DNA from: Mycobacterium sp. 852002-51971_SCH5477799-a
GTDB lineage: Bacteria; Actinomycetota; Actinomycetes; Mycobacteriales; Mycobacteriaceae
Direction of reading: 5' to 3'
Length of the DNA stretch: 64,000 nt
Assembly: GCF_001667145.1 (NCBI RefSeq)
Contig: NZ_LZIF01000047.1
Span: 1-64,000, forward strand
Below, piece by piece: positions 8,564-27,231 of this stretch; position 1 is the stretch's first letter, and every line of letters begins with the position of its first letter. A program made the translations under genes and the position numbers. The notes beneath the pieces were generated by a model. That model made no database searches, was not told the DNA's origin, and saw nothing but the letters and a program-made list of their open reading frames with translations.

Positions 8564-10090
8564 TCACGTCACGTCGACCCAATCCAGGGTCCGCTGCACG
8601 GCTTTTCGCCAGCCCGCGTAACCTGCGGCGCGCTGCTCGTCGTTCCAGGTGGGCGACCATCGCCTGCCCTCTTGCCAGTTGGCACGCAGGTCCGCCGGAT
8701 CGGCCCAGAACCCCACCGCGAGACCGGCCGCATAGGCCGCGCCGAGCGCGGTCGTCTCGGCGACGACCGGCCGGACCACGTCCACCCCCAGCACGTCAGC
8801 CTGAATCTGCATGCACAGGTCATTGCCGGTGATACCACCATCGACCTTCAAGACCTCAAGGCGCACACCGGAATCCGCCGCCATGGCGTCGACCACGTCG
8901 CGACTTTGATAGCAGATCGCTTCCAGCGTCGCGCGCGCCAGATGCGCGTTCGTGTTGAACCGCGACAGCCCGACGATCGCGCCGCGCGCATCCGATCGCC
9001 AGTAGGGCGCGAACAACCCGGAAAACGCGGGGACGAAATAGACGCCCCCGTTGTCGTCGACCTGGCGCGCCAGCGATTCGCTTTGGGCGGCCCCGCTGAT
9101 GATGCCCAGCTGATCGCGCAGCCACTGCACGGCCGCGCCGGTCACCGCGATCGAACCCTCTAGCGCGTACACGGGTTTGGTGTCACCGAACTGATAGCAG
9201 ACGGTGGTGAGCAACCCGTTGTCGGACCGCACGATCGTCTCACCGGTGTTGAGCAGCAGGAAATTCCCGGTGCCGTAGGTGTTTTTGGCTTCCCCTTCGG
9301 ACAGACACACCTGACCCACCATCGCCGCGTGTTGATCACCAAGAATCCCGGTGATCGATACCTCGCCACCGGCCGGCCCCGCGTCCGAGGTCACGCCGTA
9401 GGGCTGCGGCGACGACGACGGGCCGATCATCGGCAGCATCGCGCGAGGAATGGAGAAGATCGACAGCAGCTCGTCGTCCCAGTCCAACGTCTCCAGGTTC
9501 ATCAGCATGGTCCGGCTGGCGTTGGTCACGTCGGTGGCGTGTACGCCGCCCCGGGGCCCCCCGGTCAGGTTCCACAGCACCCAGGTGTCGGGGGTGCCGA
9601 ACAACGCATCGCCGCTTTCGGCTGCCGGACGCACGCCATCAACGTTCTCCAGAATCCATTGCAGCTTGGCGCCGGAAAAGTAGGTGGCCGGGGGCAGGCC
9701 GGCCTTGCGGCGGATTACGTCGCCGCGACCGTCGCGTTCCAGCGCCGAGGCGATCCGGTCGGTGCGGGTGTCCTGCCAGACGATCGCGTTGTAGTAGGGC
9801 CGTCCGGTCTTGCGGTTCCATACCAGCGTGGTCTCGCGCTGGTTCGTAATACCCAGCGCGGCAATGTTTTCCGAACTCAGATTGGCCCGGTTCAACACCG
9901 ACATCAGCACCGAGGAGGTGCGCTCCCAGATCTCGACCGGGTCGTGCTCCACCCAGCCGGCCCGGGGCAGGATCTGTTCGTGCTCGAGTTGATGGCGGGC
10001 GACTTCGGCACCACCGTGATCGAAGATCATGCAGCGAGTGCTGGTGGTCCCCTGGTCGATGGCTGCGACGTATTCGGCGAACTCGGCCAA
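8564..10090 (-). CDS. glpK: Glycerol kinase
   Basis: GlpK phosphorylates glycerol to glycerol-3-phosphate with ATP in the cytoplasm. The FGGY-family motifs are present: [16 protein letters not shown] at the N-terminus, [24 protein letters not shown], and the C-terminal [10 protein letters not shown] phosphate loop. I choose the TTG at 10090 because a strong GGAGGAG lies seven bases upstream and the resulting 508-residue protein begins [14 protein letters not shown], the usual mycobacterial N-terminus. An ATG at 10132 and a GTG at 10120 are longer in-frame alternatives without a good ribosome site. Corresponds to Rv3696c. Confidence 0.95.
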   Translation of the reverse strand: MAEFAEYVAAIDQGTTSTRCMIFDHGGAEVARHQLEHEQILPRAGWVEHDPVEIWERTSSVLMSVLNRANLSSENIAALGITNQRETTLVWNRKTGRPYYNAIVWQDTRTDRIASALERDGRGDVIRRKAGLPPATYFSGAKLQWILENVDGVRPAAESGDALFGTPDTWVLWNLTGGPRGGVHATDVTNASRTMLMNLETLDWDDELLSIFSIPRAMLPMIGPSSSPQPYGVTSDAGPAGGEVSITGILGDQHAAMVGQVCLSEGEAKNTYGTGNFLLLNTGETIVRSDNGLLTTVCYQFGDTKPVYALEGSIAVTGAAVQWLRDQLGIISGAAQSESLARQVDDNGGVYFVPAFSGLFAPYWRSDARGAIVGLSRFNTNAHLARATLEAICYQSRDVVDAMAADSGVRLEVLKVDGGITGNDLCMQIQADVLGVDVVRPVVAETTALGAAYAAGLAVGFWADPADLRANWQEGRRWSPTWNDEQRAAGYAGWRKAVQRTLDWVDVT

Positions 10091-10226
10091 CTGTTCTCCT
10101 CCACCCGTGAGCTCGGACACGTTTAGCGGCAAAAGTCCATCATGGTCTACCCGCGGGACGGACGATGCGGCGACTGCGACTCATGAGAGCTTGCGTTACC
10201 GGCGGTAACCCTGTTGCATCTGCGTT

Positions 10227-13543
<3,317 letters not shown>

Positions 13544-13547
<4 letters not shown>

Positions 13548-14509
13548 TTCACGGCCAACGACAACCCGAAGTCGCCCGCCTCGTCGGTCCACCACCGGGT
13601 CCGACGCAGTCCCGCCGCGGCCAATTCGCCGGTCACCTTGTCGGAGCGGAACTTACACGACACCTCGGTGAGCATCTCCTCGCCGGCCTCGAAGTCGACG
13701 ATCAGCTCGAGCGCACCGACCCGCACCCGCTGGCGCCGGTCGGACCGCAGCCACATCTCGATGCGTTCTTCCGCGCCGTTCCACCGGGCCACGTGCCGAT
13801 AGGCGTCGACGTCGAAGTCGGCATCGAGTTCACGGTTCACCACCGCGAGTACGTTGCGGTTGAACGCCGCCGTCACCCCGGCGGCGTCGTCGTAGGCGCG
13901 CACCAACCGCTCGGTGTCCTTGACCAGGTCCGTGCCCAGCAGCAGGCTGTCGCCGGGTCGCATCTGCGCGGACAGCGCGGCAAGAAACTCCGCGCGCGGT
14001 CCGGGCGTGAGGTTGCCGATCGTCGAACCCAGGAACACGAACAGCCGCTGCCCGCCTTGGGGGATCTCGGTCAGGTGCTCTTCGAAATCGCCGCATACAG
14101 CCTTGATTTCGACTCCCTCGTACTCCTGCTGGATGGCCGCGGCGGCGGTCGACAGGATGCTGGCGTCGACGTCGAACGGGACGAACCTGCGCAGCGAATC
14201 CCGCGCTCGCAGCGCGTCGAGCAGCACCCGCGTTTTCTCCGACGTGCCGCTGCCCAATTCCACCAGGGTGTCGGCCGCGCTGGCCGATGCGACTTCGGCC
14301 GCCCGGGCGCGCAAGATCTCGGCTTCGGCGCGCGTCGGGTAGTACTCCGGCAGCCGGGTGATCTGATCGAACAGATCACTGCCGACCGCATCGTAGAACC
14401 ATTTGGGCGGCAATGCCTTCGGCGTCTTCTGCAGGCCGTCCAGCACGTCGCGGCGCAACGCGTGGTACGCGGAGTCGGCGGCCAGGTGGTTCGACAGCGA
14501 CAGCGTCAT
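13544..14509 (-). CDS. egtD: L-histidine N(alpha)-trimethyltransferase
   Basis: EgtD makes hercynine by adding three methyl groups from SAM to the alpha-amino group of histidine. The protein has 321 residues when started at ATG 14509, the same length as the M. tuberculosis enzyme. SAM-binding [30 protein letters not shown] and the C-terminal [10 protein letters not shown] (conserved Glu/Ser that contact the histidine imidazole) are all present. An in-frame TTG lies directly upstream. The start shares one base with the egtC stop (TGATG). Corresponds to Rv3701c. Confidence 0.95.
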
Positions 14510-15231
14510 CAAGATCCTCTCGACTGGTCCAGCGGCGTCAGCGCGACACCGTCGGAAGAGACTTCGACAAGGTGGCGGTCGGGCACGTCCTCCCAGTCGG
14601 AGTCGTTGTCATAGGGTTCACTGGCCAGGACCACACCGTCCGGGCGGCGCAGGATGGACAGCGTGTCACCCCAGGCCGTCGCCAGCATGCGAGAGCCGTT
14701 GGCGGCCAAGATGTTCAGCCGGGCGTTGGGGTCGGCGGTGGCTACCTCGGCGAGGGTGTCCCCCAATGCGTCGAGGCCGCGCTCGAAGATGGTGGCCGCC
14801 AATATCGCGCTGTCACAGACCGATTCCGCGGGCGCCGTCGTCGGTAACACGGCCCGGTCGACGATTCCGTTGTGCGACAACAACCACTGCCCGTCGGTGA
14901 ACGGCGCACACGCGCTGGCCTCGATCGGCATGCCGACGGTGGCCGAACGCACCGCCGCCACCACGCAGTGACTGCGCAGCGCGGGCGCGACGGAATCGAA
15001 CGACACGTCGCCCCACAGCGGCGCCTGACTGCGCCAGCGGCGCGGCACTCCGCCTCGCGCAAAGCCATGCGAGGAGGTGTCGAAAAACCCGACGCCCCAA
15101 CCGTCGGCGTTGAGCAGGCAGTGTTTTTGCCGGCGCGGCGCATAGGACTGCACGCGCAGTCCGAACGGCGGGTCGAGCACCAACGAGGAAACCGTGACGT
15201 CCCTGCCCAGCCAGCCCAGGTGCCGGCACAT
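14509..15231 (-). CDS. egtC: Ergothioneine biosynthesis gamma-glutamyl hydrolase (Ntn amidohydrolase)
   Basis: EgtC removes the gamma-glutamyl group from the EgtB product. The start is fixed at ATG 15231 by the sequence MCRHLGWLG, because class II glutamine amidotransferase-type Ntn hydrolases need Cys at position 2 as the nucleophile. The following [10 protein letters not shown] and [10 protein letters not shown] are the substrate-binding blocks of this fold. 240 residues. The start shares one base with the egtB stop. Corresponds to Rv3702c. Confidence 0.94.
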   Translation of the reverse strand: MCRHLGWLGRDVTVSSLVLDPPFGLRVQSYAPRRQKHCLLNADGWGVGFFDTSSHGFARGGVPRRWRSQAPLWGDVSFDSVAPALRSHCVVAAVRSATVGMPIEASACAPFTDGQWLLSHNGIVDRAVLPTTAPAESVCDSAILAATIFERGLDALGDTLAEVATADPNARLNILAANGSRMLATAWGDTLSILRRPDGVVLASEPYDNDSDWEDVPDRHLVEVSSDGVALTPLDQSRGS

Positions 15232-16541
15232 CAGGCGCGATCCCCGGCGTCGGAAACGTCCCACGCCAATCGGACGCCGTTGAAGATCTGGCGCCGGTAG
15301 GGGTGATCCCAGTTGCGGAAGCTCGGCCGCATGATCCCTGCCTCCACGGCCCACGAGCCGCCGCGCAACACCCGGTAATCACCGTCGAAGAAGGGCTGCG
15401 AATACCGCTCGTAGAGCATCGGAGCGAACCCCGGCCAAGGCCGCAGCGGTGAGCTGGTCCACTCCCACACCTCGCCGAGCATCTGCTCGGCCCCGTACGC
15501 CGATGCGCCGCCGGGGTAGGCGCCGACGGGCGCCGGACGCAACGCGGTGCCGCCCAGGTTGGCCAGCGCCTCGTTCGGTTTGCTCTCGCCCCAGGGGTAC
15601 CGGCGCCGCGTGTTGGTGGACGGATCCCAGGCGCAGGCCTTCTCCCACTCCATCTCGGTGGGCAGCCGCGCCCCGGCCCAGGCCGCGTACGCCTCGGCCT
15701 CGAAATAGCTGACGTGCTGGACGGGTTCGTCGGCGGGGATGTCCTCGACGTGGCCGAACCGGGTGCGGGTCGTGCCGTCGGAGCTCCAGAACTGCGGCGC
15801 GGTCAGGCCGGCGGCCTTTCGGTGCTGCCAGCCACGCTCCGACCACCAGCGCGGCTGGTCGTAGCCGCCGTCGTCGACGAACCCGCGCCATTCGCCGTTG
15901 GTGACCGGAACCCGCCCGATCCGGAACGCGGGCAGGTCGACGACGTGGGCTGGCCGCTCGTTGTCCAGCGAATGCGGTTCGCTCGTGGCGTCCACGCCGA
16001 GCACGAATTCGCCGCCGGGCACCAGCACCGACGTGCCGGCCAACCCCGCTCGACCGGCCGGCAGCACGGAGGCGTCCCGCAAAAGCGGTGCGCCGCTGCG
16101 CAAATTCAGTGCCTGCAGCATGGTTTCGTCATGCTGGTTTTCGTGGCTGACCACCATCGCGTACACGAACGCCGCCTCGTCGCCGGCGGGATCGTCGGGC
16201 AGCATGTCAAGCGCGTCGAGCACGGCGGACCGCACGGTTCGGCAATATGCCCGCGCCTCCTTCGGCGAAAGCAGCGGCAGCTCGACGCGGCTGGCGCGGG
16301 AATGCACGAAGGCGTCGTAGAGCCCCTCGACCGCCGGCGGCAGCATCCCGGGCCGCGCGGGATCACCACCGCGCAACAGCCACAGTTCCTCCTGCTGACC
16401 GATGTGCGCGAGGTCCCACACCAGCGGGCTCATCAACGGGTCGTACTGCCGGCAGAGTTCGGCGTCGTCGAAATCGACCAGCCGTAGCGTCCGCGCCCGC
16501 GTCCGGGCCAAGTCGTCGGCGATGCCCTCCCGTGACGTCAC
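15231..16541 (-). CDS. egtB: Hercynine oxygenase (sulfoxide synthase)
   Basis: EgtB is a non-haem iron enzyme joining hercynine and gamma-glutamylcysteine with O2. Started at GTG 16541 it has 436 residues. The N-terminal DinB-like domain supplies the iron ligands: H46 in [11 protein letters not shown] and H133 and H137 in SHENQHDE. The C-terminal half is a formylglycine-generating-enzyme-like FGE-sulfatase domain ([28 protein letters not shown]). The GTG overlaps the egtA stop by three bases. Corresponds to Rv3703c. Confidence 0.95.
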   Translation of the reverse strand: MTSREGIADDLARTRARTLRLVDFDDAELCRQYDPLMSPLVWDLAHIGQQEELWLLRGGDPARPGMLPPAVEGLYDAFVHSRASRVELPLLSPKEARAYCRTVRSAVLDALDMLPDDPAGDEAAFVYAMVVSHENQHDETMLQALNLRSGAPLLRDASVLPAGRAGLAGTSVLVPGGEFVLGVDATSEPHSLDNERPAHVVDLPAFRIGRVPVTNGEWRGFVDDGGYDQPRWWSERGWQHRKAAGLTAPQFWSSDGTTRTRFGHVEDIPADEPVQHVSYFEAEAYAAWAGARLPTEMEWEKACAWDPSTNTRRRYPWGESKPNEALANLGGTALRPAPVGAYPGGASAYGAEQMLGEVWEWTSSPLRPWPGFAPMLYERYSQPFFDGDYRVLRGGSWAVEAGIMRPSFRNWDHPYRRQIFNGVRLAWDVSDAGDRA

Positions 16542-17851
16542 AGCTCCCCTTGAGCCAGTCGCGCCACCGTCGGCGCGAGGCCGTACTCGATCACCTGGTC
16601 GGAGAACTCGTCGCCGGGGCAGCGGCCCTGGTCGACAAGGCGGACCAACCGCTGCATCGAATCGCCCAGCTCGGCCGGGGCTTTCGCGGCGGCGACGGCC
16701 AGGCACGCGTTGGCCGCCGCGTACAGCCGCCGATCCCGCAGCCCCACTCGGGCCGCGGTGTCCCATGCGGTGGCAACCGGTTCGACCGCCTCGGCCGCGG
16801 TGTCGGCGGCGGCCGCGTCATCGAGCAGGACCGCCAGGGTGAACGCCACGGCGGGCCACAACGCGTCCGGCACGCTGTCCAAATAACGGATCTCCAGCCA
16901 CTGCCTGGGCCGCACCGGCGGGAACAACGTGGTCAGGTGGTACTCGAGGTCAGCGACGCTGGGTCGGCGATCCGAAAGCAGCTCGCGGCCGTCGACCCAG
17001 TCGGCGAACGGCACCCAATGCGTGACGGCCTCGGCGTCGGGGTTGTGCACCAGCATCACCGGTGCCTTGAGCGCATACCGGGCCCAGTCGGTGCCCGGGT
17101 CGTCGCCGCTGGCCCCCAGGATGGGTCCGCAGCGCGCTGAGTCCATCCGGCCCCACACTCGCTGCCGGCTCGACACCCAGCCCGTGAATTCACCGCCCAG
17201 CATCGGCGAGTTCGCCGTTACCGCGATCATGGTGGGCCCCAACGCATGTGCCAGGCGCACCCGCGCCGCCCAGCCTTCCCGCGGCCCAGCGTCCACGTTG
17301 ACTTGAATCGATGCGGTGGACGTCATCATCGCGGCACCCGCTTCCCCCGACTCGCTGGCCGCGAAGAACCGTTCCATGGCGCGATACCGGGCGCCGGGGT
17401 TGATGCGTTTGGGCGGCCGCAGCGGGTCGGCGCCGAGGAAGACCAGTCCCAGCCCGGCCTGAGCGAACGCCGGCTGCAGCACGGCCTGATCCCGGCGCAT
17501 GGCGTCGATGGCGGGCAGCACGCCGTCGGCCGGCGGCCCGGACAGTTCGACGGCGCCACCCGGCTCCACGGTGACCCTGCTGCCCCCGGGTAACGCGGGG
17601 AGCGCATCGAGCACGCCGGCGATCTCGTTCCAGCTCGGTCTGCGGTGCGGATCGGCCGGGTCGTGGCAATGGGCTTCCAACTCCAGACCGATGCGGCCCA
17701 GCGGGGCGTCCACCAGACATCCCTCGGCGATGTACTGCGCGACGGCCGCGGAGTCGGCCAGCTCGGCGATGTCCAGCCCCGGGGCGGGGTCGGCACCGGC
17801 CACCCGCGACTCCGACTGCGAAGCCGCGGAGGTGATCGGCGCGAACGTCAT
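16538..17851 (-). CDS. egtA: Glutamate-cysteine ligase of ergothioneine pathway
   Basis: EgtA makes gamma-glutamylcysteine, the sulfur donor for EgtB. The ATG at 17851 has a GAAGGGA ribosome site and gives 437 residues. Family blocks visible: [36 protein letters not shown], and [13 protein letters not shown]. First gene of the five-gene egt operon; every downstream junction overlaps. Called gshA in older annotation; corresponds to Rv3704c. Confidence 0.94.
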   Translation of the reverse strand: MTFAPITSAASQSESRVAGADPAPGLDIAELADSAAVAQYIAEGCLVDAPLGRIGLELEAHCHDPADPHRRPSWNEIAGVLDALPALPGGSRVTVEPGGAVELSGPPADGVLPAIDAMRRDQAVLQPAFAQAGLGLVFLGADPLRPPKRINPGARYRAMERFFAASESGEAGAAMMTSTASIQVNVDAGPREGWAARVRLAHALGPTMIAVTANSPMLGGEFTGWVSSRQRVWGRMDSARCGPILGASGDDPGTDWARYALKAPVMLVHNPDAEAVTHWVPFADWVDGRELLSDRRPSVADLEYHLTTLFPPVRPRQWLEIRYLDSVPDALWPAVAFTLAVLLDDAAAADTAAEAVEPVATAWDTAARVGLRDRRLYAAANACLAVAAAKAPAELGDSMQRLVRLVDQGRCPGDEFSDQVIEYGLAPTVARLAQGEL

Positions 17852-18033
17852 ATCACGATCCCTTCGGGTCCGGGCAAGCCTGTGCATGGACTTGCGGACC
17901 GCTTCCCTGCGGCAGCTAATCGAACGATAATCGGCACGATTTCGTCTAGTGCTTCATCTATCAGATGCCCCCGACATATTCCCTTCCCCGGGCCTCCGAA
18001 TGCACGGGGAAGACGGATACACAGAACGCCCGA

Positions 18034-18705
18034 TTACTGCCCCAGGGCGTTCTGCATCGCCCCGGCCAGCACGTTCACCGCGGGCCCGGCGTTGCCGGAT
18101 TGGCACACTTTCGCTTGCAGCAACACATTTTCGCGCAGCCTGGTTTGATTGAAGCACCGGCGATCGGTGCCCGCCTCCTGCTTGGTCCAGTTCTCGTCGG
18201 CGGGGCCGGCCGGGCCGCCGTCGAACGACCAAACCTGGGTGCTGCCGTTGTCCAGGTGGAGCGCGGTCGTCTGTCCCGAACAGCCCACCGTTCGATCCAC
18301 CACCCGATGAAATGCCCGGCCCGCGGCGTCATTGGTGGCGAACACCCCGACGGCCTGTTTGACCAGATGGGTCTGGTCGGTGGCCGACGTCTGGGTGAGG
18401 GCCCCGTTGAACGACGCCAGGTCCGGATCGTTGTACACCTCGGGCAAACCGATGTCGGCCCAGTTGTTGCACTCCGGGAGGTCCACCCAGTCGCCCTGCC
18501 CGGGCTGGGTGAACACCGACTCCCAGCCCATGGGTCCGCCGACGATGTTGCCGACCGAGCCTTTGCCCAGCACGGCGTAGTTCACCACGCCCGGCTCCGA
18601 CGGGTGCGCGGCCGCGGTCGCCGCCACGGTGGTCGCGGCCAAGGCCAAGCCGACGGCCAACACGGCCCCTTCTATTTGGGCAACCTGCGAAACCCGCATG
18701 GGCAT
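18034..18705 (-). CDS. Secreted/lipid-anchorless PknH-type sensor domain protein (Rv3705c-like)
   Basis: The 223-residue protein begins with a signal sequence (hydrophobic residues about 13-33, cleavage near AAAHP). The mature part matches the PknH extracellular-like sensor domain: GWESVFTQPGQGDWVDLPECNNWADIG, ARAFHRVVDRTVGC, DRRCFNQTRLRENVLLQAKVCQ. Four Cys in these blocks can form the two disulfides typical of the domain. The ligand is unknown. Two ATGs (18705, 18699) are possible starts. Lies between the egt operon and catalase; corresponds to Rv3705c. Confidence 0.85.
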   Translation of the reverse strand: MPMRVSQVAQIEGAVLAVGLALAATTVAATAAAHPSEPGVVNYAVLGKGSVGNIVGGPMGWESVFTQPGQGDWVDLPECNNWADIGLPEVYNDPDLASFNGALTQTSATDQTHLVKQAVGVFATNDAAGRAFHRVVDRTVGCSGQTTALHLDNGSTQVWSFDGGPAGPADENWTKQEAGTDRRCFNQTRLRENVLLQAKVCQSGNAGPAVNVLAGAMQNALGQ

Positions 18706-18737
18706 GCAGCGATCATGCCAGGCCCGCGGACGTGCGG

Positions 18738-20186
18738 TCAGCCCCCGCTGCCCCGGACGCCTTCCTCGACCTTCTTCCCGAGGTCGGGATCGACGTTGCG
18801 CCAGTACTCGAACACCCGGGAGAGCACCGGCTCCTTCACGCCCTGGGACACGTGGCCAATGATGTTGTCCGCCAAGCGTTCCCGGGCCGCGTCGTCGAGG
18901 ACTTCGCGGACCATGGTGCCGGCTTGGCCCCAGTCGTCGTCCTCGGGGTGCAGCGTGTACGCCGACCGGACCATGTCACCGTCGGCATGCCAGCGGATCT
19001 CGGCGGCGCGTGCCGGCTCGGCGTGCGGCCCACCGTAGGAGTTGGGCGCATACACCGGGTCGGAGACGTTGTTGATCCGCATGGCCCCGTCTTTGGAGTA
19101 GCTGTTCACCTCGAATCTGGGGGTGTTGACCGGGATCTGGCGGTAGTTGGTCCCTAGCCGGGCGCGATGCGCGTCGGAGTACGAGAAGCCCCGGGCCTGA
19201 AGCATCTTGTCCGGGCTCAAGCCGGTGCCGGGCACGGTGTTGTTCGGCTCGAACGCGGCTTGCTCGATCTCGGCGTGGTAGTCGGTGACGTTGCGGTTCA
19301 GCGTCATCCTGCCGACGTCGATCAACGGGTAATCGCCGTGCGGCCACACCTTGGTCAGGTCGAAGGGGTTGAACCGGTAGTTCTTGGCTTCTTCGTACGG
19401 CATGATCTGCATCTTCAGCGTCCAGCTCGGGTGATCCCCGCGTTCGATCGAATCGAACAGGTCGCGCTGGTGGTAGTCGCCGTCCTCGCCGGCCAACCGG
19501 TCAGCGTCCTCCTGCGTCAGGAACTCGATGCCCTGATCGGTGATGAAGTGGTACTTCACCCAGAAGATCTCGCCGGCCGCGTTGATCCAGCTGTAGGTGT
19601 GGCTGCTGTAGCCGTTCATATTCCGCCAGGTCTTGGGGATTCCCCGGTCGCCCATCAACCAGGTCACCTGATGCGCCGACTCCGGGGAGAGACTCCAGAA
19701 GTCCCACTGCATGTTGTGGTCGCGAACATTGCTTGCCTGCAAGCGCTTCTGGGACCGGATGAAGTGCTGGAATTTCAACGGATCGCGCATGAAGAAAACC
19801 GGTGTGTTGTTGCCGACGAGGTCGAAGTTGCCTTCGCTCGTGTAGAACTTGAGGGCGAAGCCGCGCGGGTCGCGCCAGGTGTCTGGGCTGCCCCGCTCGC
19901 CGGCGACGGTGGAAAACCTGGCCAACATGTCGGTTTTGGTGCCGGGTTGGAAAACCGCGGCCCTGGTGTACCGGCTGACGTCATTGGTCACTTCGAAATG
20001 ACCGAACGCGCCACCACCTTTGGCGTGCGGCTGACGCTCCGGGATGCGCTCGCGATTGAACATCGCCATCTGTTCGATCAGGTAATGGTCCTGCAACAGA
20101 ATCGGCCCGTCTGGGCCGATCGTCAGCGACTGATCGTCGCTCGGCGCAGCAATACCGGCGTCATTGGTCGTGAAACGCTCCGTCAT
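18738..20186 (-). CDS. katA: Monofunctional haem catalase
   Basis: This 482-residue enzyme converts H2O2 to water and oxygen and has the length of a small-subunit (clade 3-like) catalase. The distal histidine is H54 in [10 protein letters not shown], the catalytic Asn is in VGNNTPVFF (126-127), and the proximal haem ligand is Y336 in [15 protein letters not shown] strong ribosome site (GAGGAGAG) precedes the ATG at 20186. M. tuberculosis has no monofunctional catalase, only KatG, so this is an insertion relative to that gene order. No FurA-like regulator is adjacent. The symbol is a family name rather than an established locus name. Confidence 0.93.
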   Translation of the reverse strand: MTERFTTNDAGIAAPSDDQSLTIGPDGPILLQDHYLIEQMAMFNRERIPERQPHAKGGGAFGHFEVTNDVSRYTRAAVFQPGTKTDMLARFSTVAGERGSPDTWRDPRGFALKFYTSEGNFDLVGNNTPVFFMRDPLKFQHFIRSQKRLQASNVRDHNMQWDFWSLSPESAHQVTWLMGDRGIPKTWRNMNGYSSHTYSWINAAGEIFWVKYHFITDQGIEFLTQEDADRLAGEDGDYHQRDLFDSIERGDHPSWTLKMQIMPYEEAKNYRFNPFDLTKVWPHGDYPLIDVGRMTLNRNVTDYHAEIEQAAFEPNNTVPGTGLSPDKMLQARGFSYSDAHRARLGTNYRQIPVNTPRFEVNSYSKDGAMRINNVSDPVYAPNSYGGPHAEPARAAEIRWHADGDMVRSAYTLHPEDDDWGQAGTMVREVLDDAARERLADNIIGHVSQGVKEPVLSRVFEYWRNVDPDLGKKVEEGVRGSGG

Positions 20187-20414
20187 TACGCTCTCTCCTC
20201 GTCACCGGGCTGAAGGCCGAAGCACCGAGATCGCACCACCTCGCCGAAGCCGCCTAAACAGCAAGCATTTTCGGCACGTCGGTGAAAGTCCCGGATCTTC
20301 CGACCCGCAATCGAGTACCCCTCGTCTTGAGCTGGTCAAGAAAATGCGGGCACTCTAGATCGATTGCCCACTACGGGTTAGTACCCATTCCTGGCAGGAC
20401 TTAAGTGAGCGCAA

Positions 20415-20951
20415 TCAGGGACGCGGCGCGGGCGCACCGGGGGGCGGGGGCTGCCCGGGGCCGCTGACACCCGGGCCGGCATGCGGTCCGCCGGGACCGC
20501 CCGGACCGCTCGGGGGCATCGGAACGATCAACCCGGGTCCGCCGGGCCCATATCCCCCCGGTCCGTTGTCGGGTCCCGGACCACCGGGTCCGCCGTAATA
20601 CGGTCCGTAGCCGCCGCCGGGGCCGCCATACTGCCCAGGCCCGTTACTCGGCCCGGGGCCGCCAGGTCCCCAGGGCCCATTGCCCGGTCCGGGATTGCCG
20701 GCGCCGCCGGGGTGGAACATGCCGTGATGATGCTGGCAGGGGTGCTGGTGCTTCCAGATGTAGGCACCGACAAAGAACAGCGACGTGAGGATGAAGACGA
20801 CGCCGGCGACGATCACCACCCAGGCCGCCGCGGTGTACAGCCGCGGCGTTTCCACCCGGTGCGGGTGTGGTTGCGACGGCGGCTCAGCGACTTGTGTGGC
20901 GGGCGTCGGCGCGGTGGTCGGCTCAACTGGTGGTTCGGGTGTCTCGCTCAT
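20415..20951 (-). CDS. Single-pass Gly/Pro-rich membrane protein, paralog A
   Basis: I choose ATG 20951 (MSETPEPP) because the paralog at 21104-21568 starts MSETSETP; an upstream ATG at 20960 is possible. The 178-residue protein has a Pro-rich cytoplasmic arm, one membrane helix (about residues 40-63, AAAWVVIVAGVVFILTSLFF), a His-rich patch (HQHPCQHHH) and a long tail of repeated GPGG, GPGP and GYGP units. It resembles the proline-rich protein Rv3706c. Function unknown; the His patch could bind metal. Confidence 0.75.
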   Translation of the reverse strand: MSETPEPPVEPTTAPTPATQVAEPPSQPHPHRVETPRLYTAAAWVVIVAGVVFILTSLFFVGAYIWKHQHPCQHHHGMFHPGGAGNPGPGNGPWGPGGPGPSNGPGQYGGPGGGYGPYYGGPGGPGPDNGPGGYGPGGPGLIVPMPPSGPGGPGGPHAGPGVSGPGQPPPPGAPAPRP

Positions 20952-21052
20952 GCCTTGCATATTGCCCCGCATACCTGTGCCCTAACAGGTCTCGGCTACG
21001 AAAATGTTGTGAATCGAGACGCGTCGGTTAGGCCGCGGTGACCGCACCGAAA

Positions 21053-21084
21053 AGGGGCCCGGCGCTCGCGAGGAGCGCCGGGCC
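21053..21084 (-). terminator. Rho-independent terminator of paralog B gene
   Basis: A perfect 12-bp stem, GGCCCGGCGCTC (21056-21067) with its complement at 21073-21084 and a 5-base loop, is followed in the leftward direction by CCTTTTCGG. This is the clearest intrinsic terminator in the window and would end transcription of the 21104-21568 gene. Confidence 0.75.
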
Positions 21085-21103
21085 ACTGGTTGATGAGGGT
21101 TTT

Positions 21104-21568
21104 TCAGTTGGTCAGCACGATGACGCTCGGGACCTGTCCCGGCGCGCCGTGGGCCGTGGCTGCCGAGTGGAAGACCGACGGCGGGAGCTGACCCGGGGCC
21201 ATGCCGCTGGGACGCACGCCCGAGGTAGTCGGAGGAGCGGTCGTGGCACCCGGACCGTTCTGTCCGCCCTGTCCGCCCTGACCGCCGGGTGCGCCCGGGC
21301 CACCGAAGTTGCCGGGTCCACCAGGACCGCGGTGGTGAACCATCGCGTGGTGGTGCTTGTGGTGGTGGCCGTGATGGCCGCCGCGGTGGCCGAGGATGAA
21401 GCCGGTGAAGAAGATGACCGCGAGGATGAACACGATCCCGGCGACGATGGCGACCCACGCGGCGATTTGGAAGACCCGCGGGGCCCGGTAGGCCGCTACC
21501 GCTTCCGCGGCGGCCGGTGCAGTTGCGGTGGAGTGCCGCACAGTGGGGGTTTCAGATGTTTCACTCAT
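21104..21568 (-). CDS. Single-pass His/Gly-rich membrane protein, paralog B
   Basis: This 154-residue protein has the same plan as its neighbour at 20415-20951: MSET start, Ala-rich arm, helix AAWVAIVAGIVFILAVIFF (about residues 35-55), then a His/Gly cluster (HRGGHHGHHHKHHH) and repeated GGQGGQ/GPGG units. The shared helix motif AAWV-IVAGIVFIL shows the two arose by tandem duplication. Function unknown; metal binding through the His cluster is an inference. It has its own terminator at 21053-21084. The ATG has no strong ribosome site. Confidence 0.78.
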   Translation of the reverse strand: MSETSETPTVRHSTATAPAAAEAVAAYRAPRVFQIAAWVAIVAGIVFILAVIFFTGFILGHRGGHHGHHHKHHHAMVHHRGPGGPGNFGGPGAPGGQGGQGGQNGPGATTAPPTTSGVRPSGMAPGQLPPSVFHSAATAHGAPGQVPSVIVLTN

Positions 21569-21663
21569 GAGACAAATGATGAAGCCGTTAACAGTAGTGG
21601 CCGCTATGCGCTACTTATGTAGGAGCTGTGAACTAAAGCGCCCGGTCAGCGGGTGAAAACGCG

Positions 21664-22815
21664 CTATTCGGGCCGCAGCGGGTTGACCGCGAACTGGATC
21701 ACGCGGTACGGCGCGGCGACCCGCGCCCGAGTGTCCCACTGGCTCACGAAAATTCGCAGCTCGTCGAGCGTCGAACCCGGCGAGATGTAGCCGCCATACG
21801 GTTGAGCGAGCCGGTTGTCGTAGGGCGGCGGCAGGCTCTCCGCCGGCTCGGGCCACTCGTCGTGCTGCACCACCGTGGTGACCGGCGCGTCGCCCAGCGA
21901 CGTCGGATCGTCGGCCACCCGGACCTCCATGTTGCCGGTGACGGCGTTGAAATAGGACAGTACCGCCTTGCCGTCGATCTGCCGGATGCACAACTCTCCC
22001 ACCGCGTCCGGCCACAGCGGTGTCGGCGGCTTGCCCCAGCCCCCGCCCGGGCCCGCCGCCCAACCCTGCCATCGCGACCGGTCGGTGAAAGTCTGCGGCG
22101 TGGCCCGATACAACAGCACCGGATCCCTGCGAGTGAAACTGTCGGCGACTATGTACACCCACCCGCTGGGTGACGCCGAGGTGGGAATCGGGTCGTAGTA
22201 GCCGCTGATCTGCGTCTGCGAGCCGCCCTGGTACGACGCGGGTCGCTTGGATCCAGGGATCGTCTGCCAGCCCGCGCGCGCCGGTTCGGCGGTCACCAGC
22301 CGGGATGTCTGCGGCTCGAGGTTCTTGGTCGTCGTCACCAACAGGTAGTTGCGCCGGTTGATCTGCACCACCCCGGCAGGTAGCTGCGAGGCGCCGGGCG
22401 GCGCGGGCTCGGCCAGGAGCGGATTGCTGATGCCGGTGACCCCGGTGTAGCGGACCCCGCCAGGGTCGTCGACGGACGAGGTGTCGACGCGCAACGCGAC
22501 CGGCGCGTACCAACCGCCGAATCCGACCCCTTGCCCGGCGAAGCTGTCGCCGCAGACCTGGAGCAATTCGGCGGGAAACTCGACGAACTCGCACAGGTCG
22601 GTCGCGCCGATGCCGTAGTCCACGGTCGGCGTGCCGGTTCCGGCGCTGGGACCGATGCGCAACACCTGGCCGGGCGCCAGCGGTTGCAGCACGGGCTCAG
22701 GGGCGGGCGCCGCCGGGTCGGCGCGCGCGACGCTCATCCATTGCGGCAGAACCAATATTGCCGACGCGGCGAACAGTGAGCACCGCGCGGCCAAGCGAAT
22801 GTGGGCGGTGCTCAC
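21664..22815 (-). CDS. Secreted DUF4185 domain protein (Rv3707c-like)
   Basis: The GTG at 22815 gives 383 residues with a signal peptide (hydrophobic residues 10-31, cleavage near ARADPAAP). The mature protein has a repeated beta-type pattern (TGISNPLL, YYDPIPTSASPSGWVYIVADSF, ELRIFVSQWD) matching DUF4185, a beta-propeller-like family often linked to carbohydrate binding. Enzyme activity is not established here. Starts 7 bp after the asd stop and may share its transcript. Corresponds to Rv3707c. Confidence 0.85.
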   Translation of the reverse strand: MSTAHIRLAARCSLFAASAILVLPQWMSVARADPAAPAPEPVLQPLAPGQVLRIGPSAGTGTPTVDYGIGATDLCEFVEFPAELLQVCGDSFAGQGVGFGGWYAPVALRVDTSSVDDPGGVRYTGVTGISNPLLAEPAPPGASQLPAGVVQINRRNYLLVTTTKNLEPQTSRLVTAEPARAGWQTIPGSKRPASYQGGSQTQISGYYDPIPTSASPSGWVYIVADSFTRRDPVLLYRATPQTFTDRSRWQGWAAGPGGGWGKPPTPLWPDAVGELCIRQIDGKAVLSYFNAVTGNMEVRVADDPTSLGDAPVTTVVQHDEWPEPAESLPPPYDNRLAQPYGGYISPGSTLDELRIFVSQWDTRARVAAPYRVIQFAVNPLRPE

Positions 22816-22822
22816 CCGCTTG

Positions 22823-25132
<2,310 letters not shown>

Positions 25133-25292
25133 GTTGTTCCTGCCTCTCCGGCCCGGCATCAGGTTTCGGGTTTAAGTCCACAACAGAATACGTGCCACCG
25201 CATGGTGATTTACGTCGCGATACCGCCCCACCTTGTACTGAGCATTCGCTGCGGTCTCGGCGCAATTTCTGCCAACGCGCCAAAAGCGGTAA

Positions 25293-27221
<1,929 letters not shown>

Positions 27222-27231
27222 CCCCGTGCCG

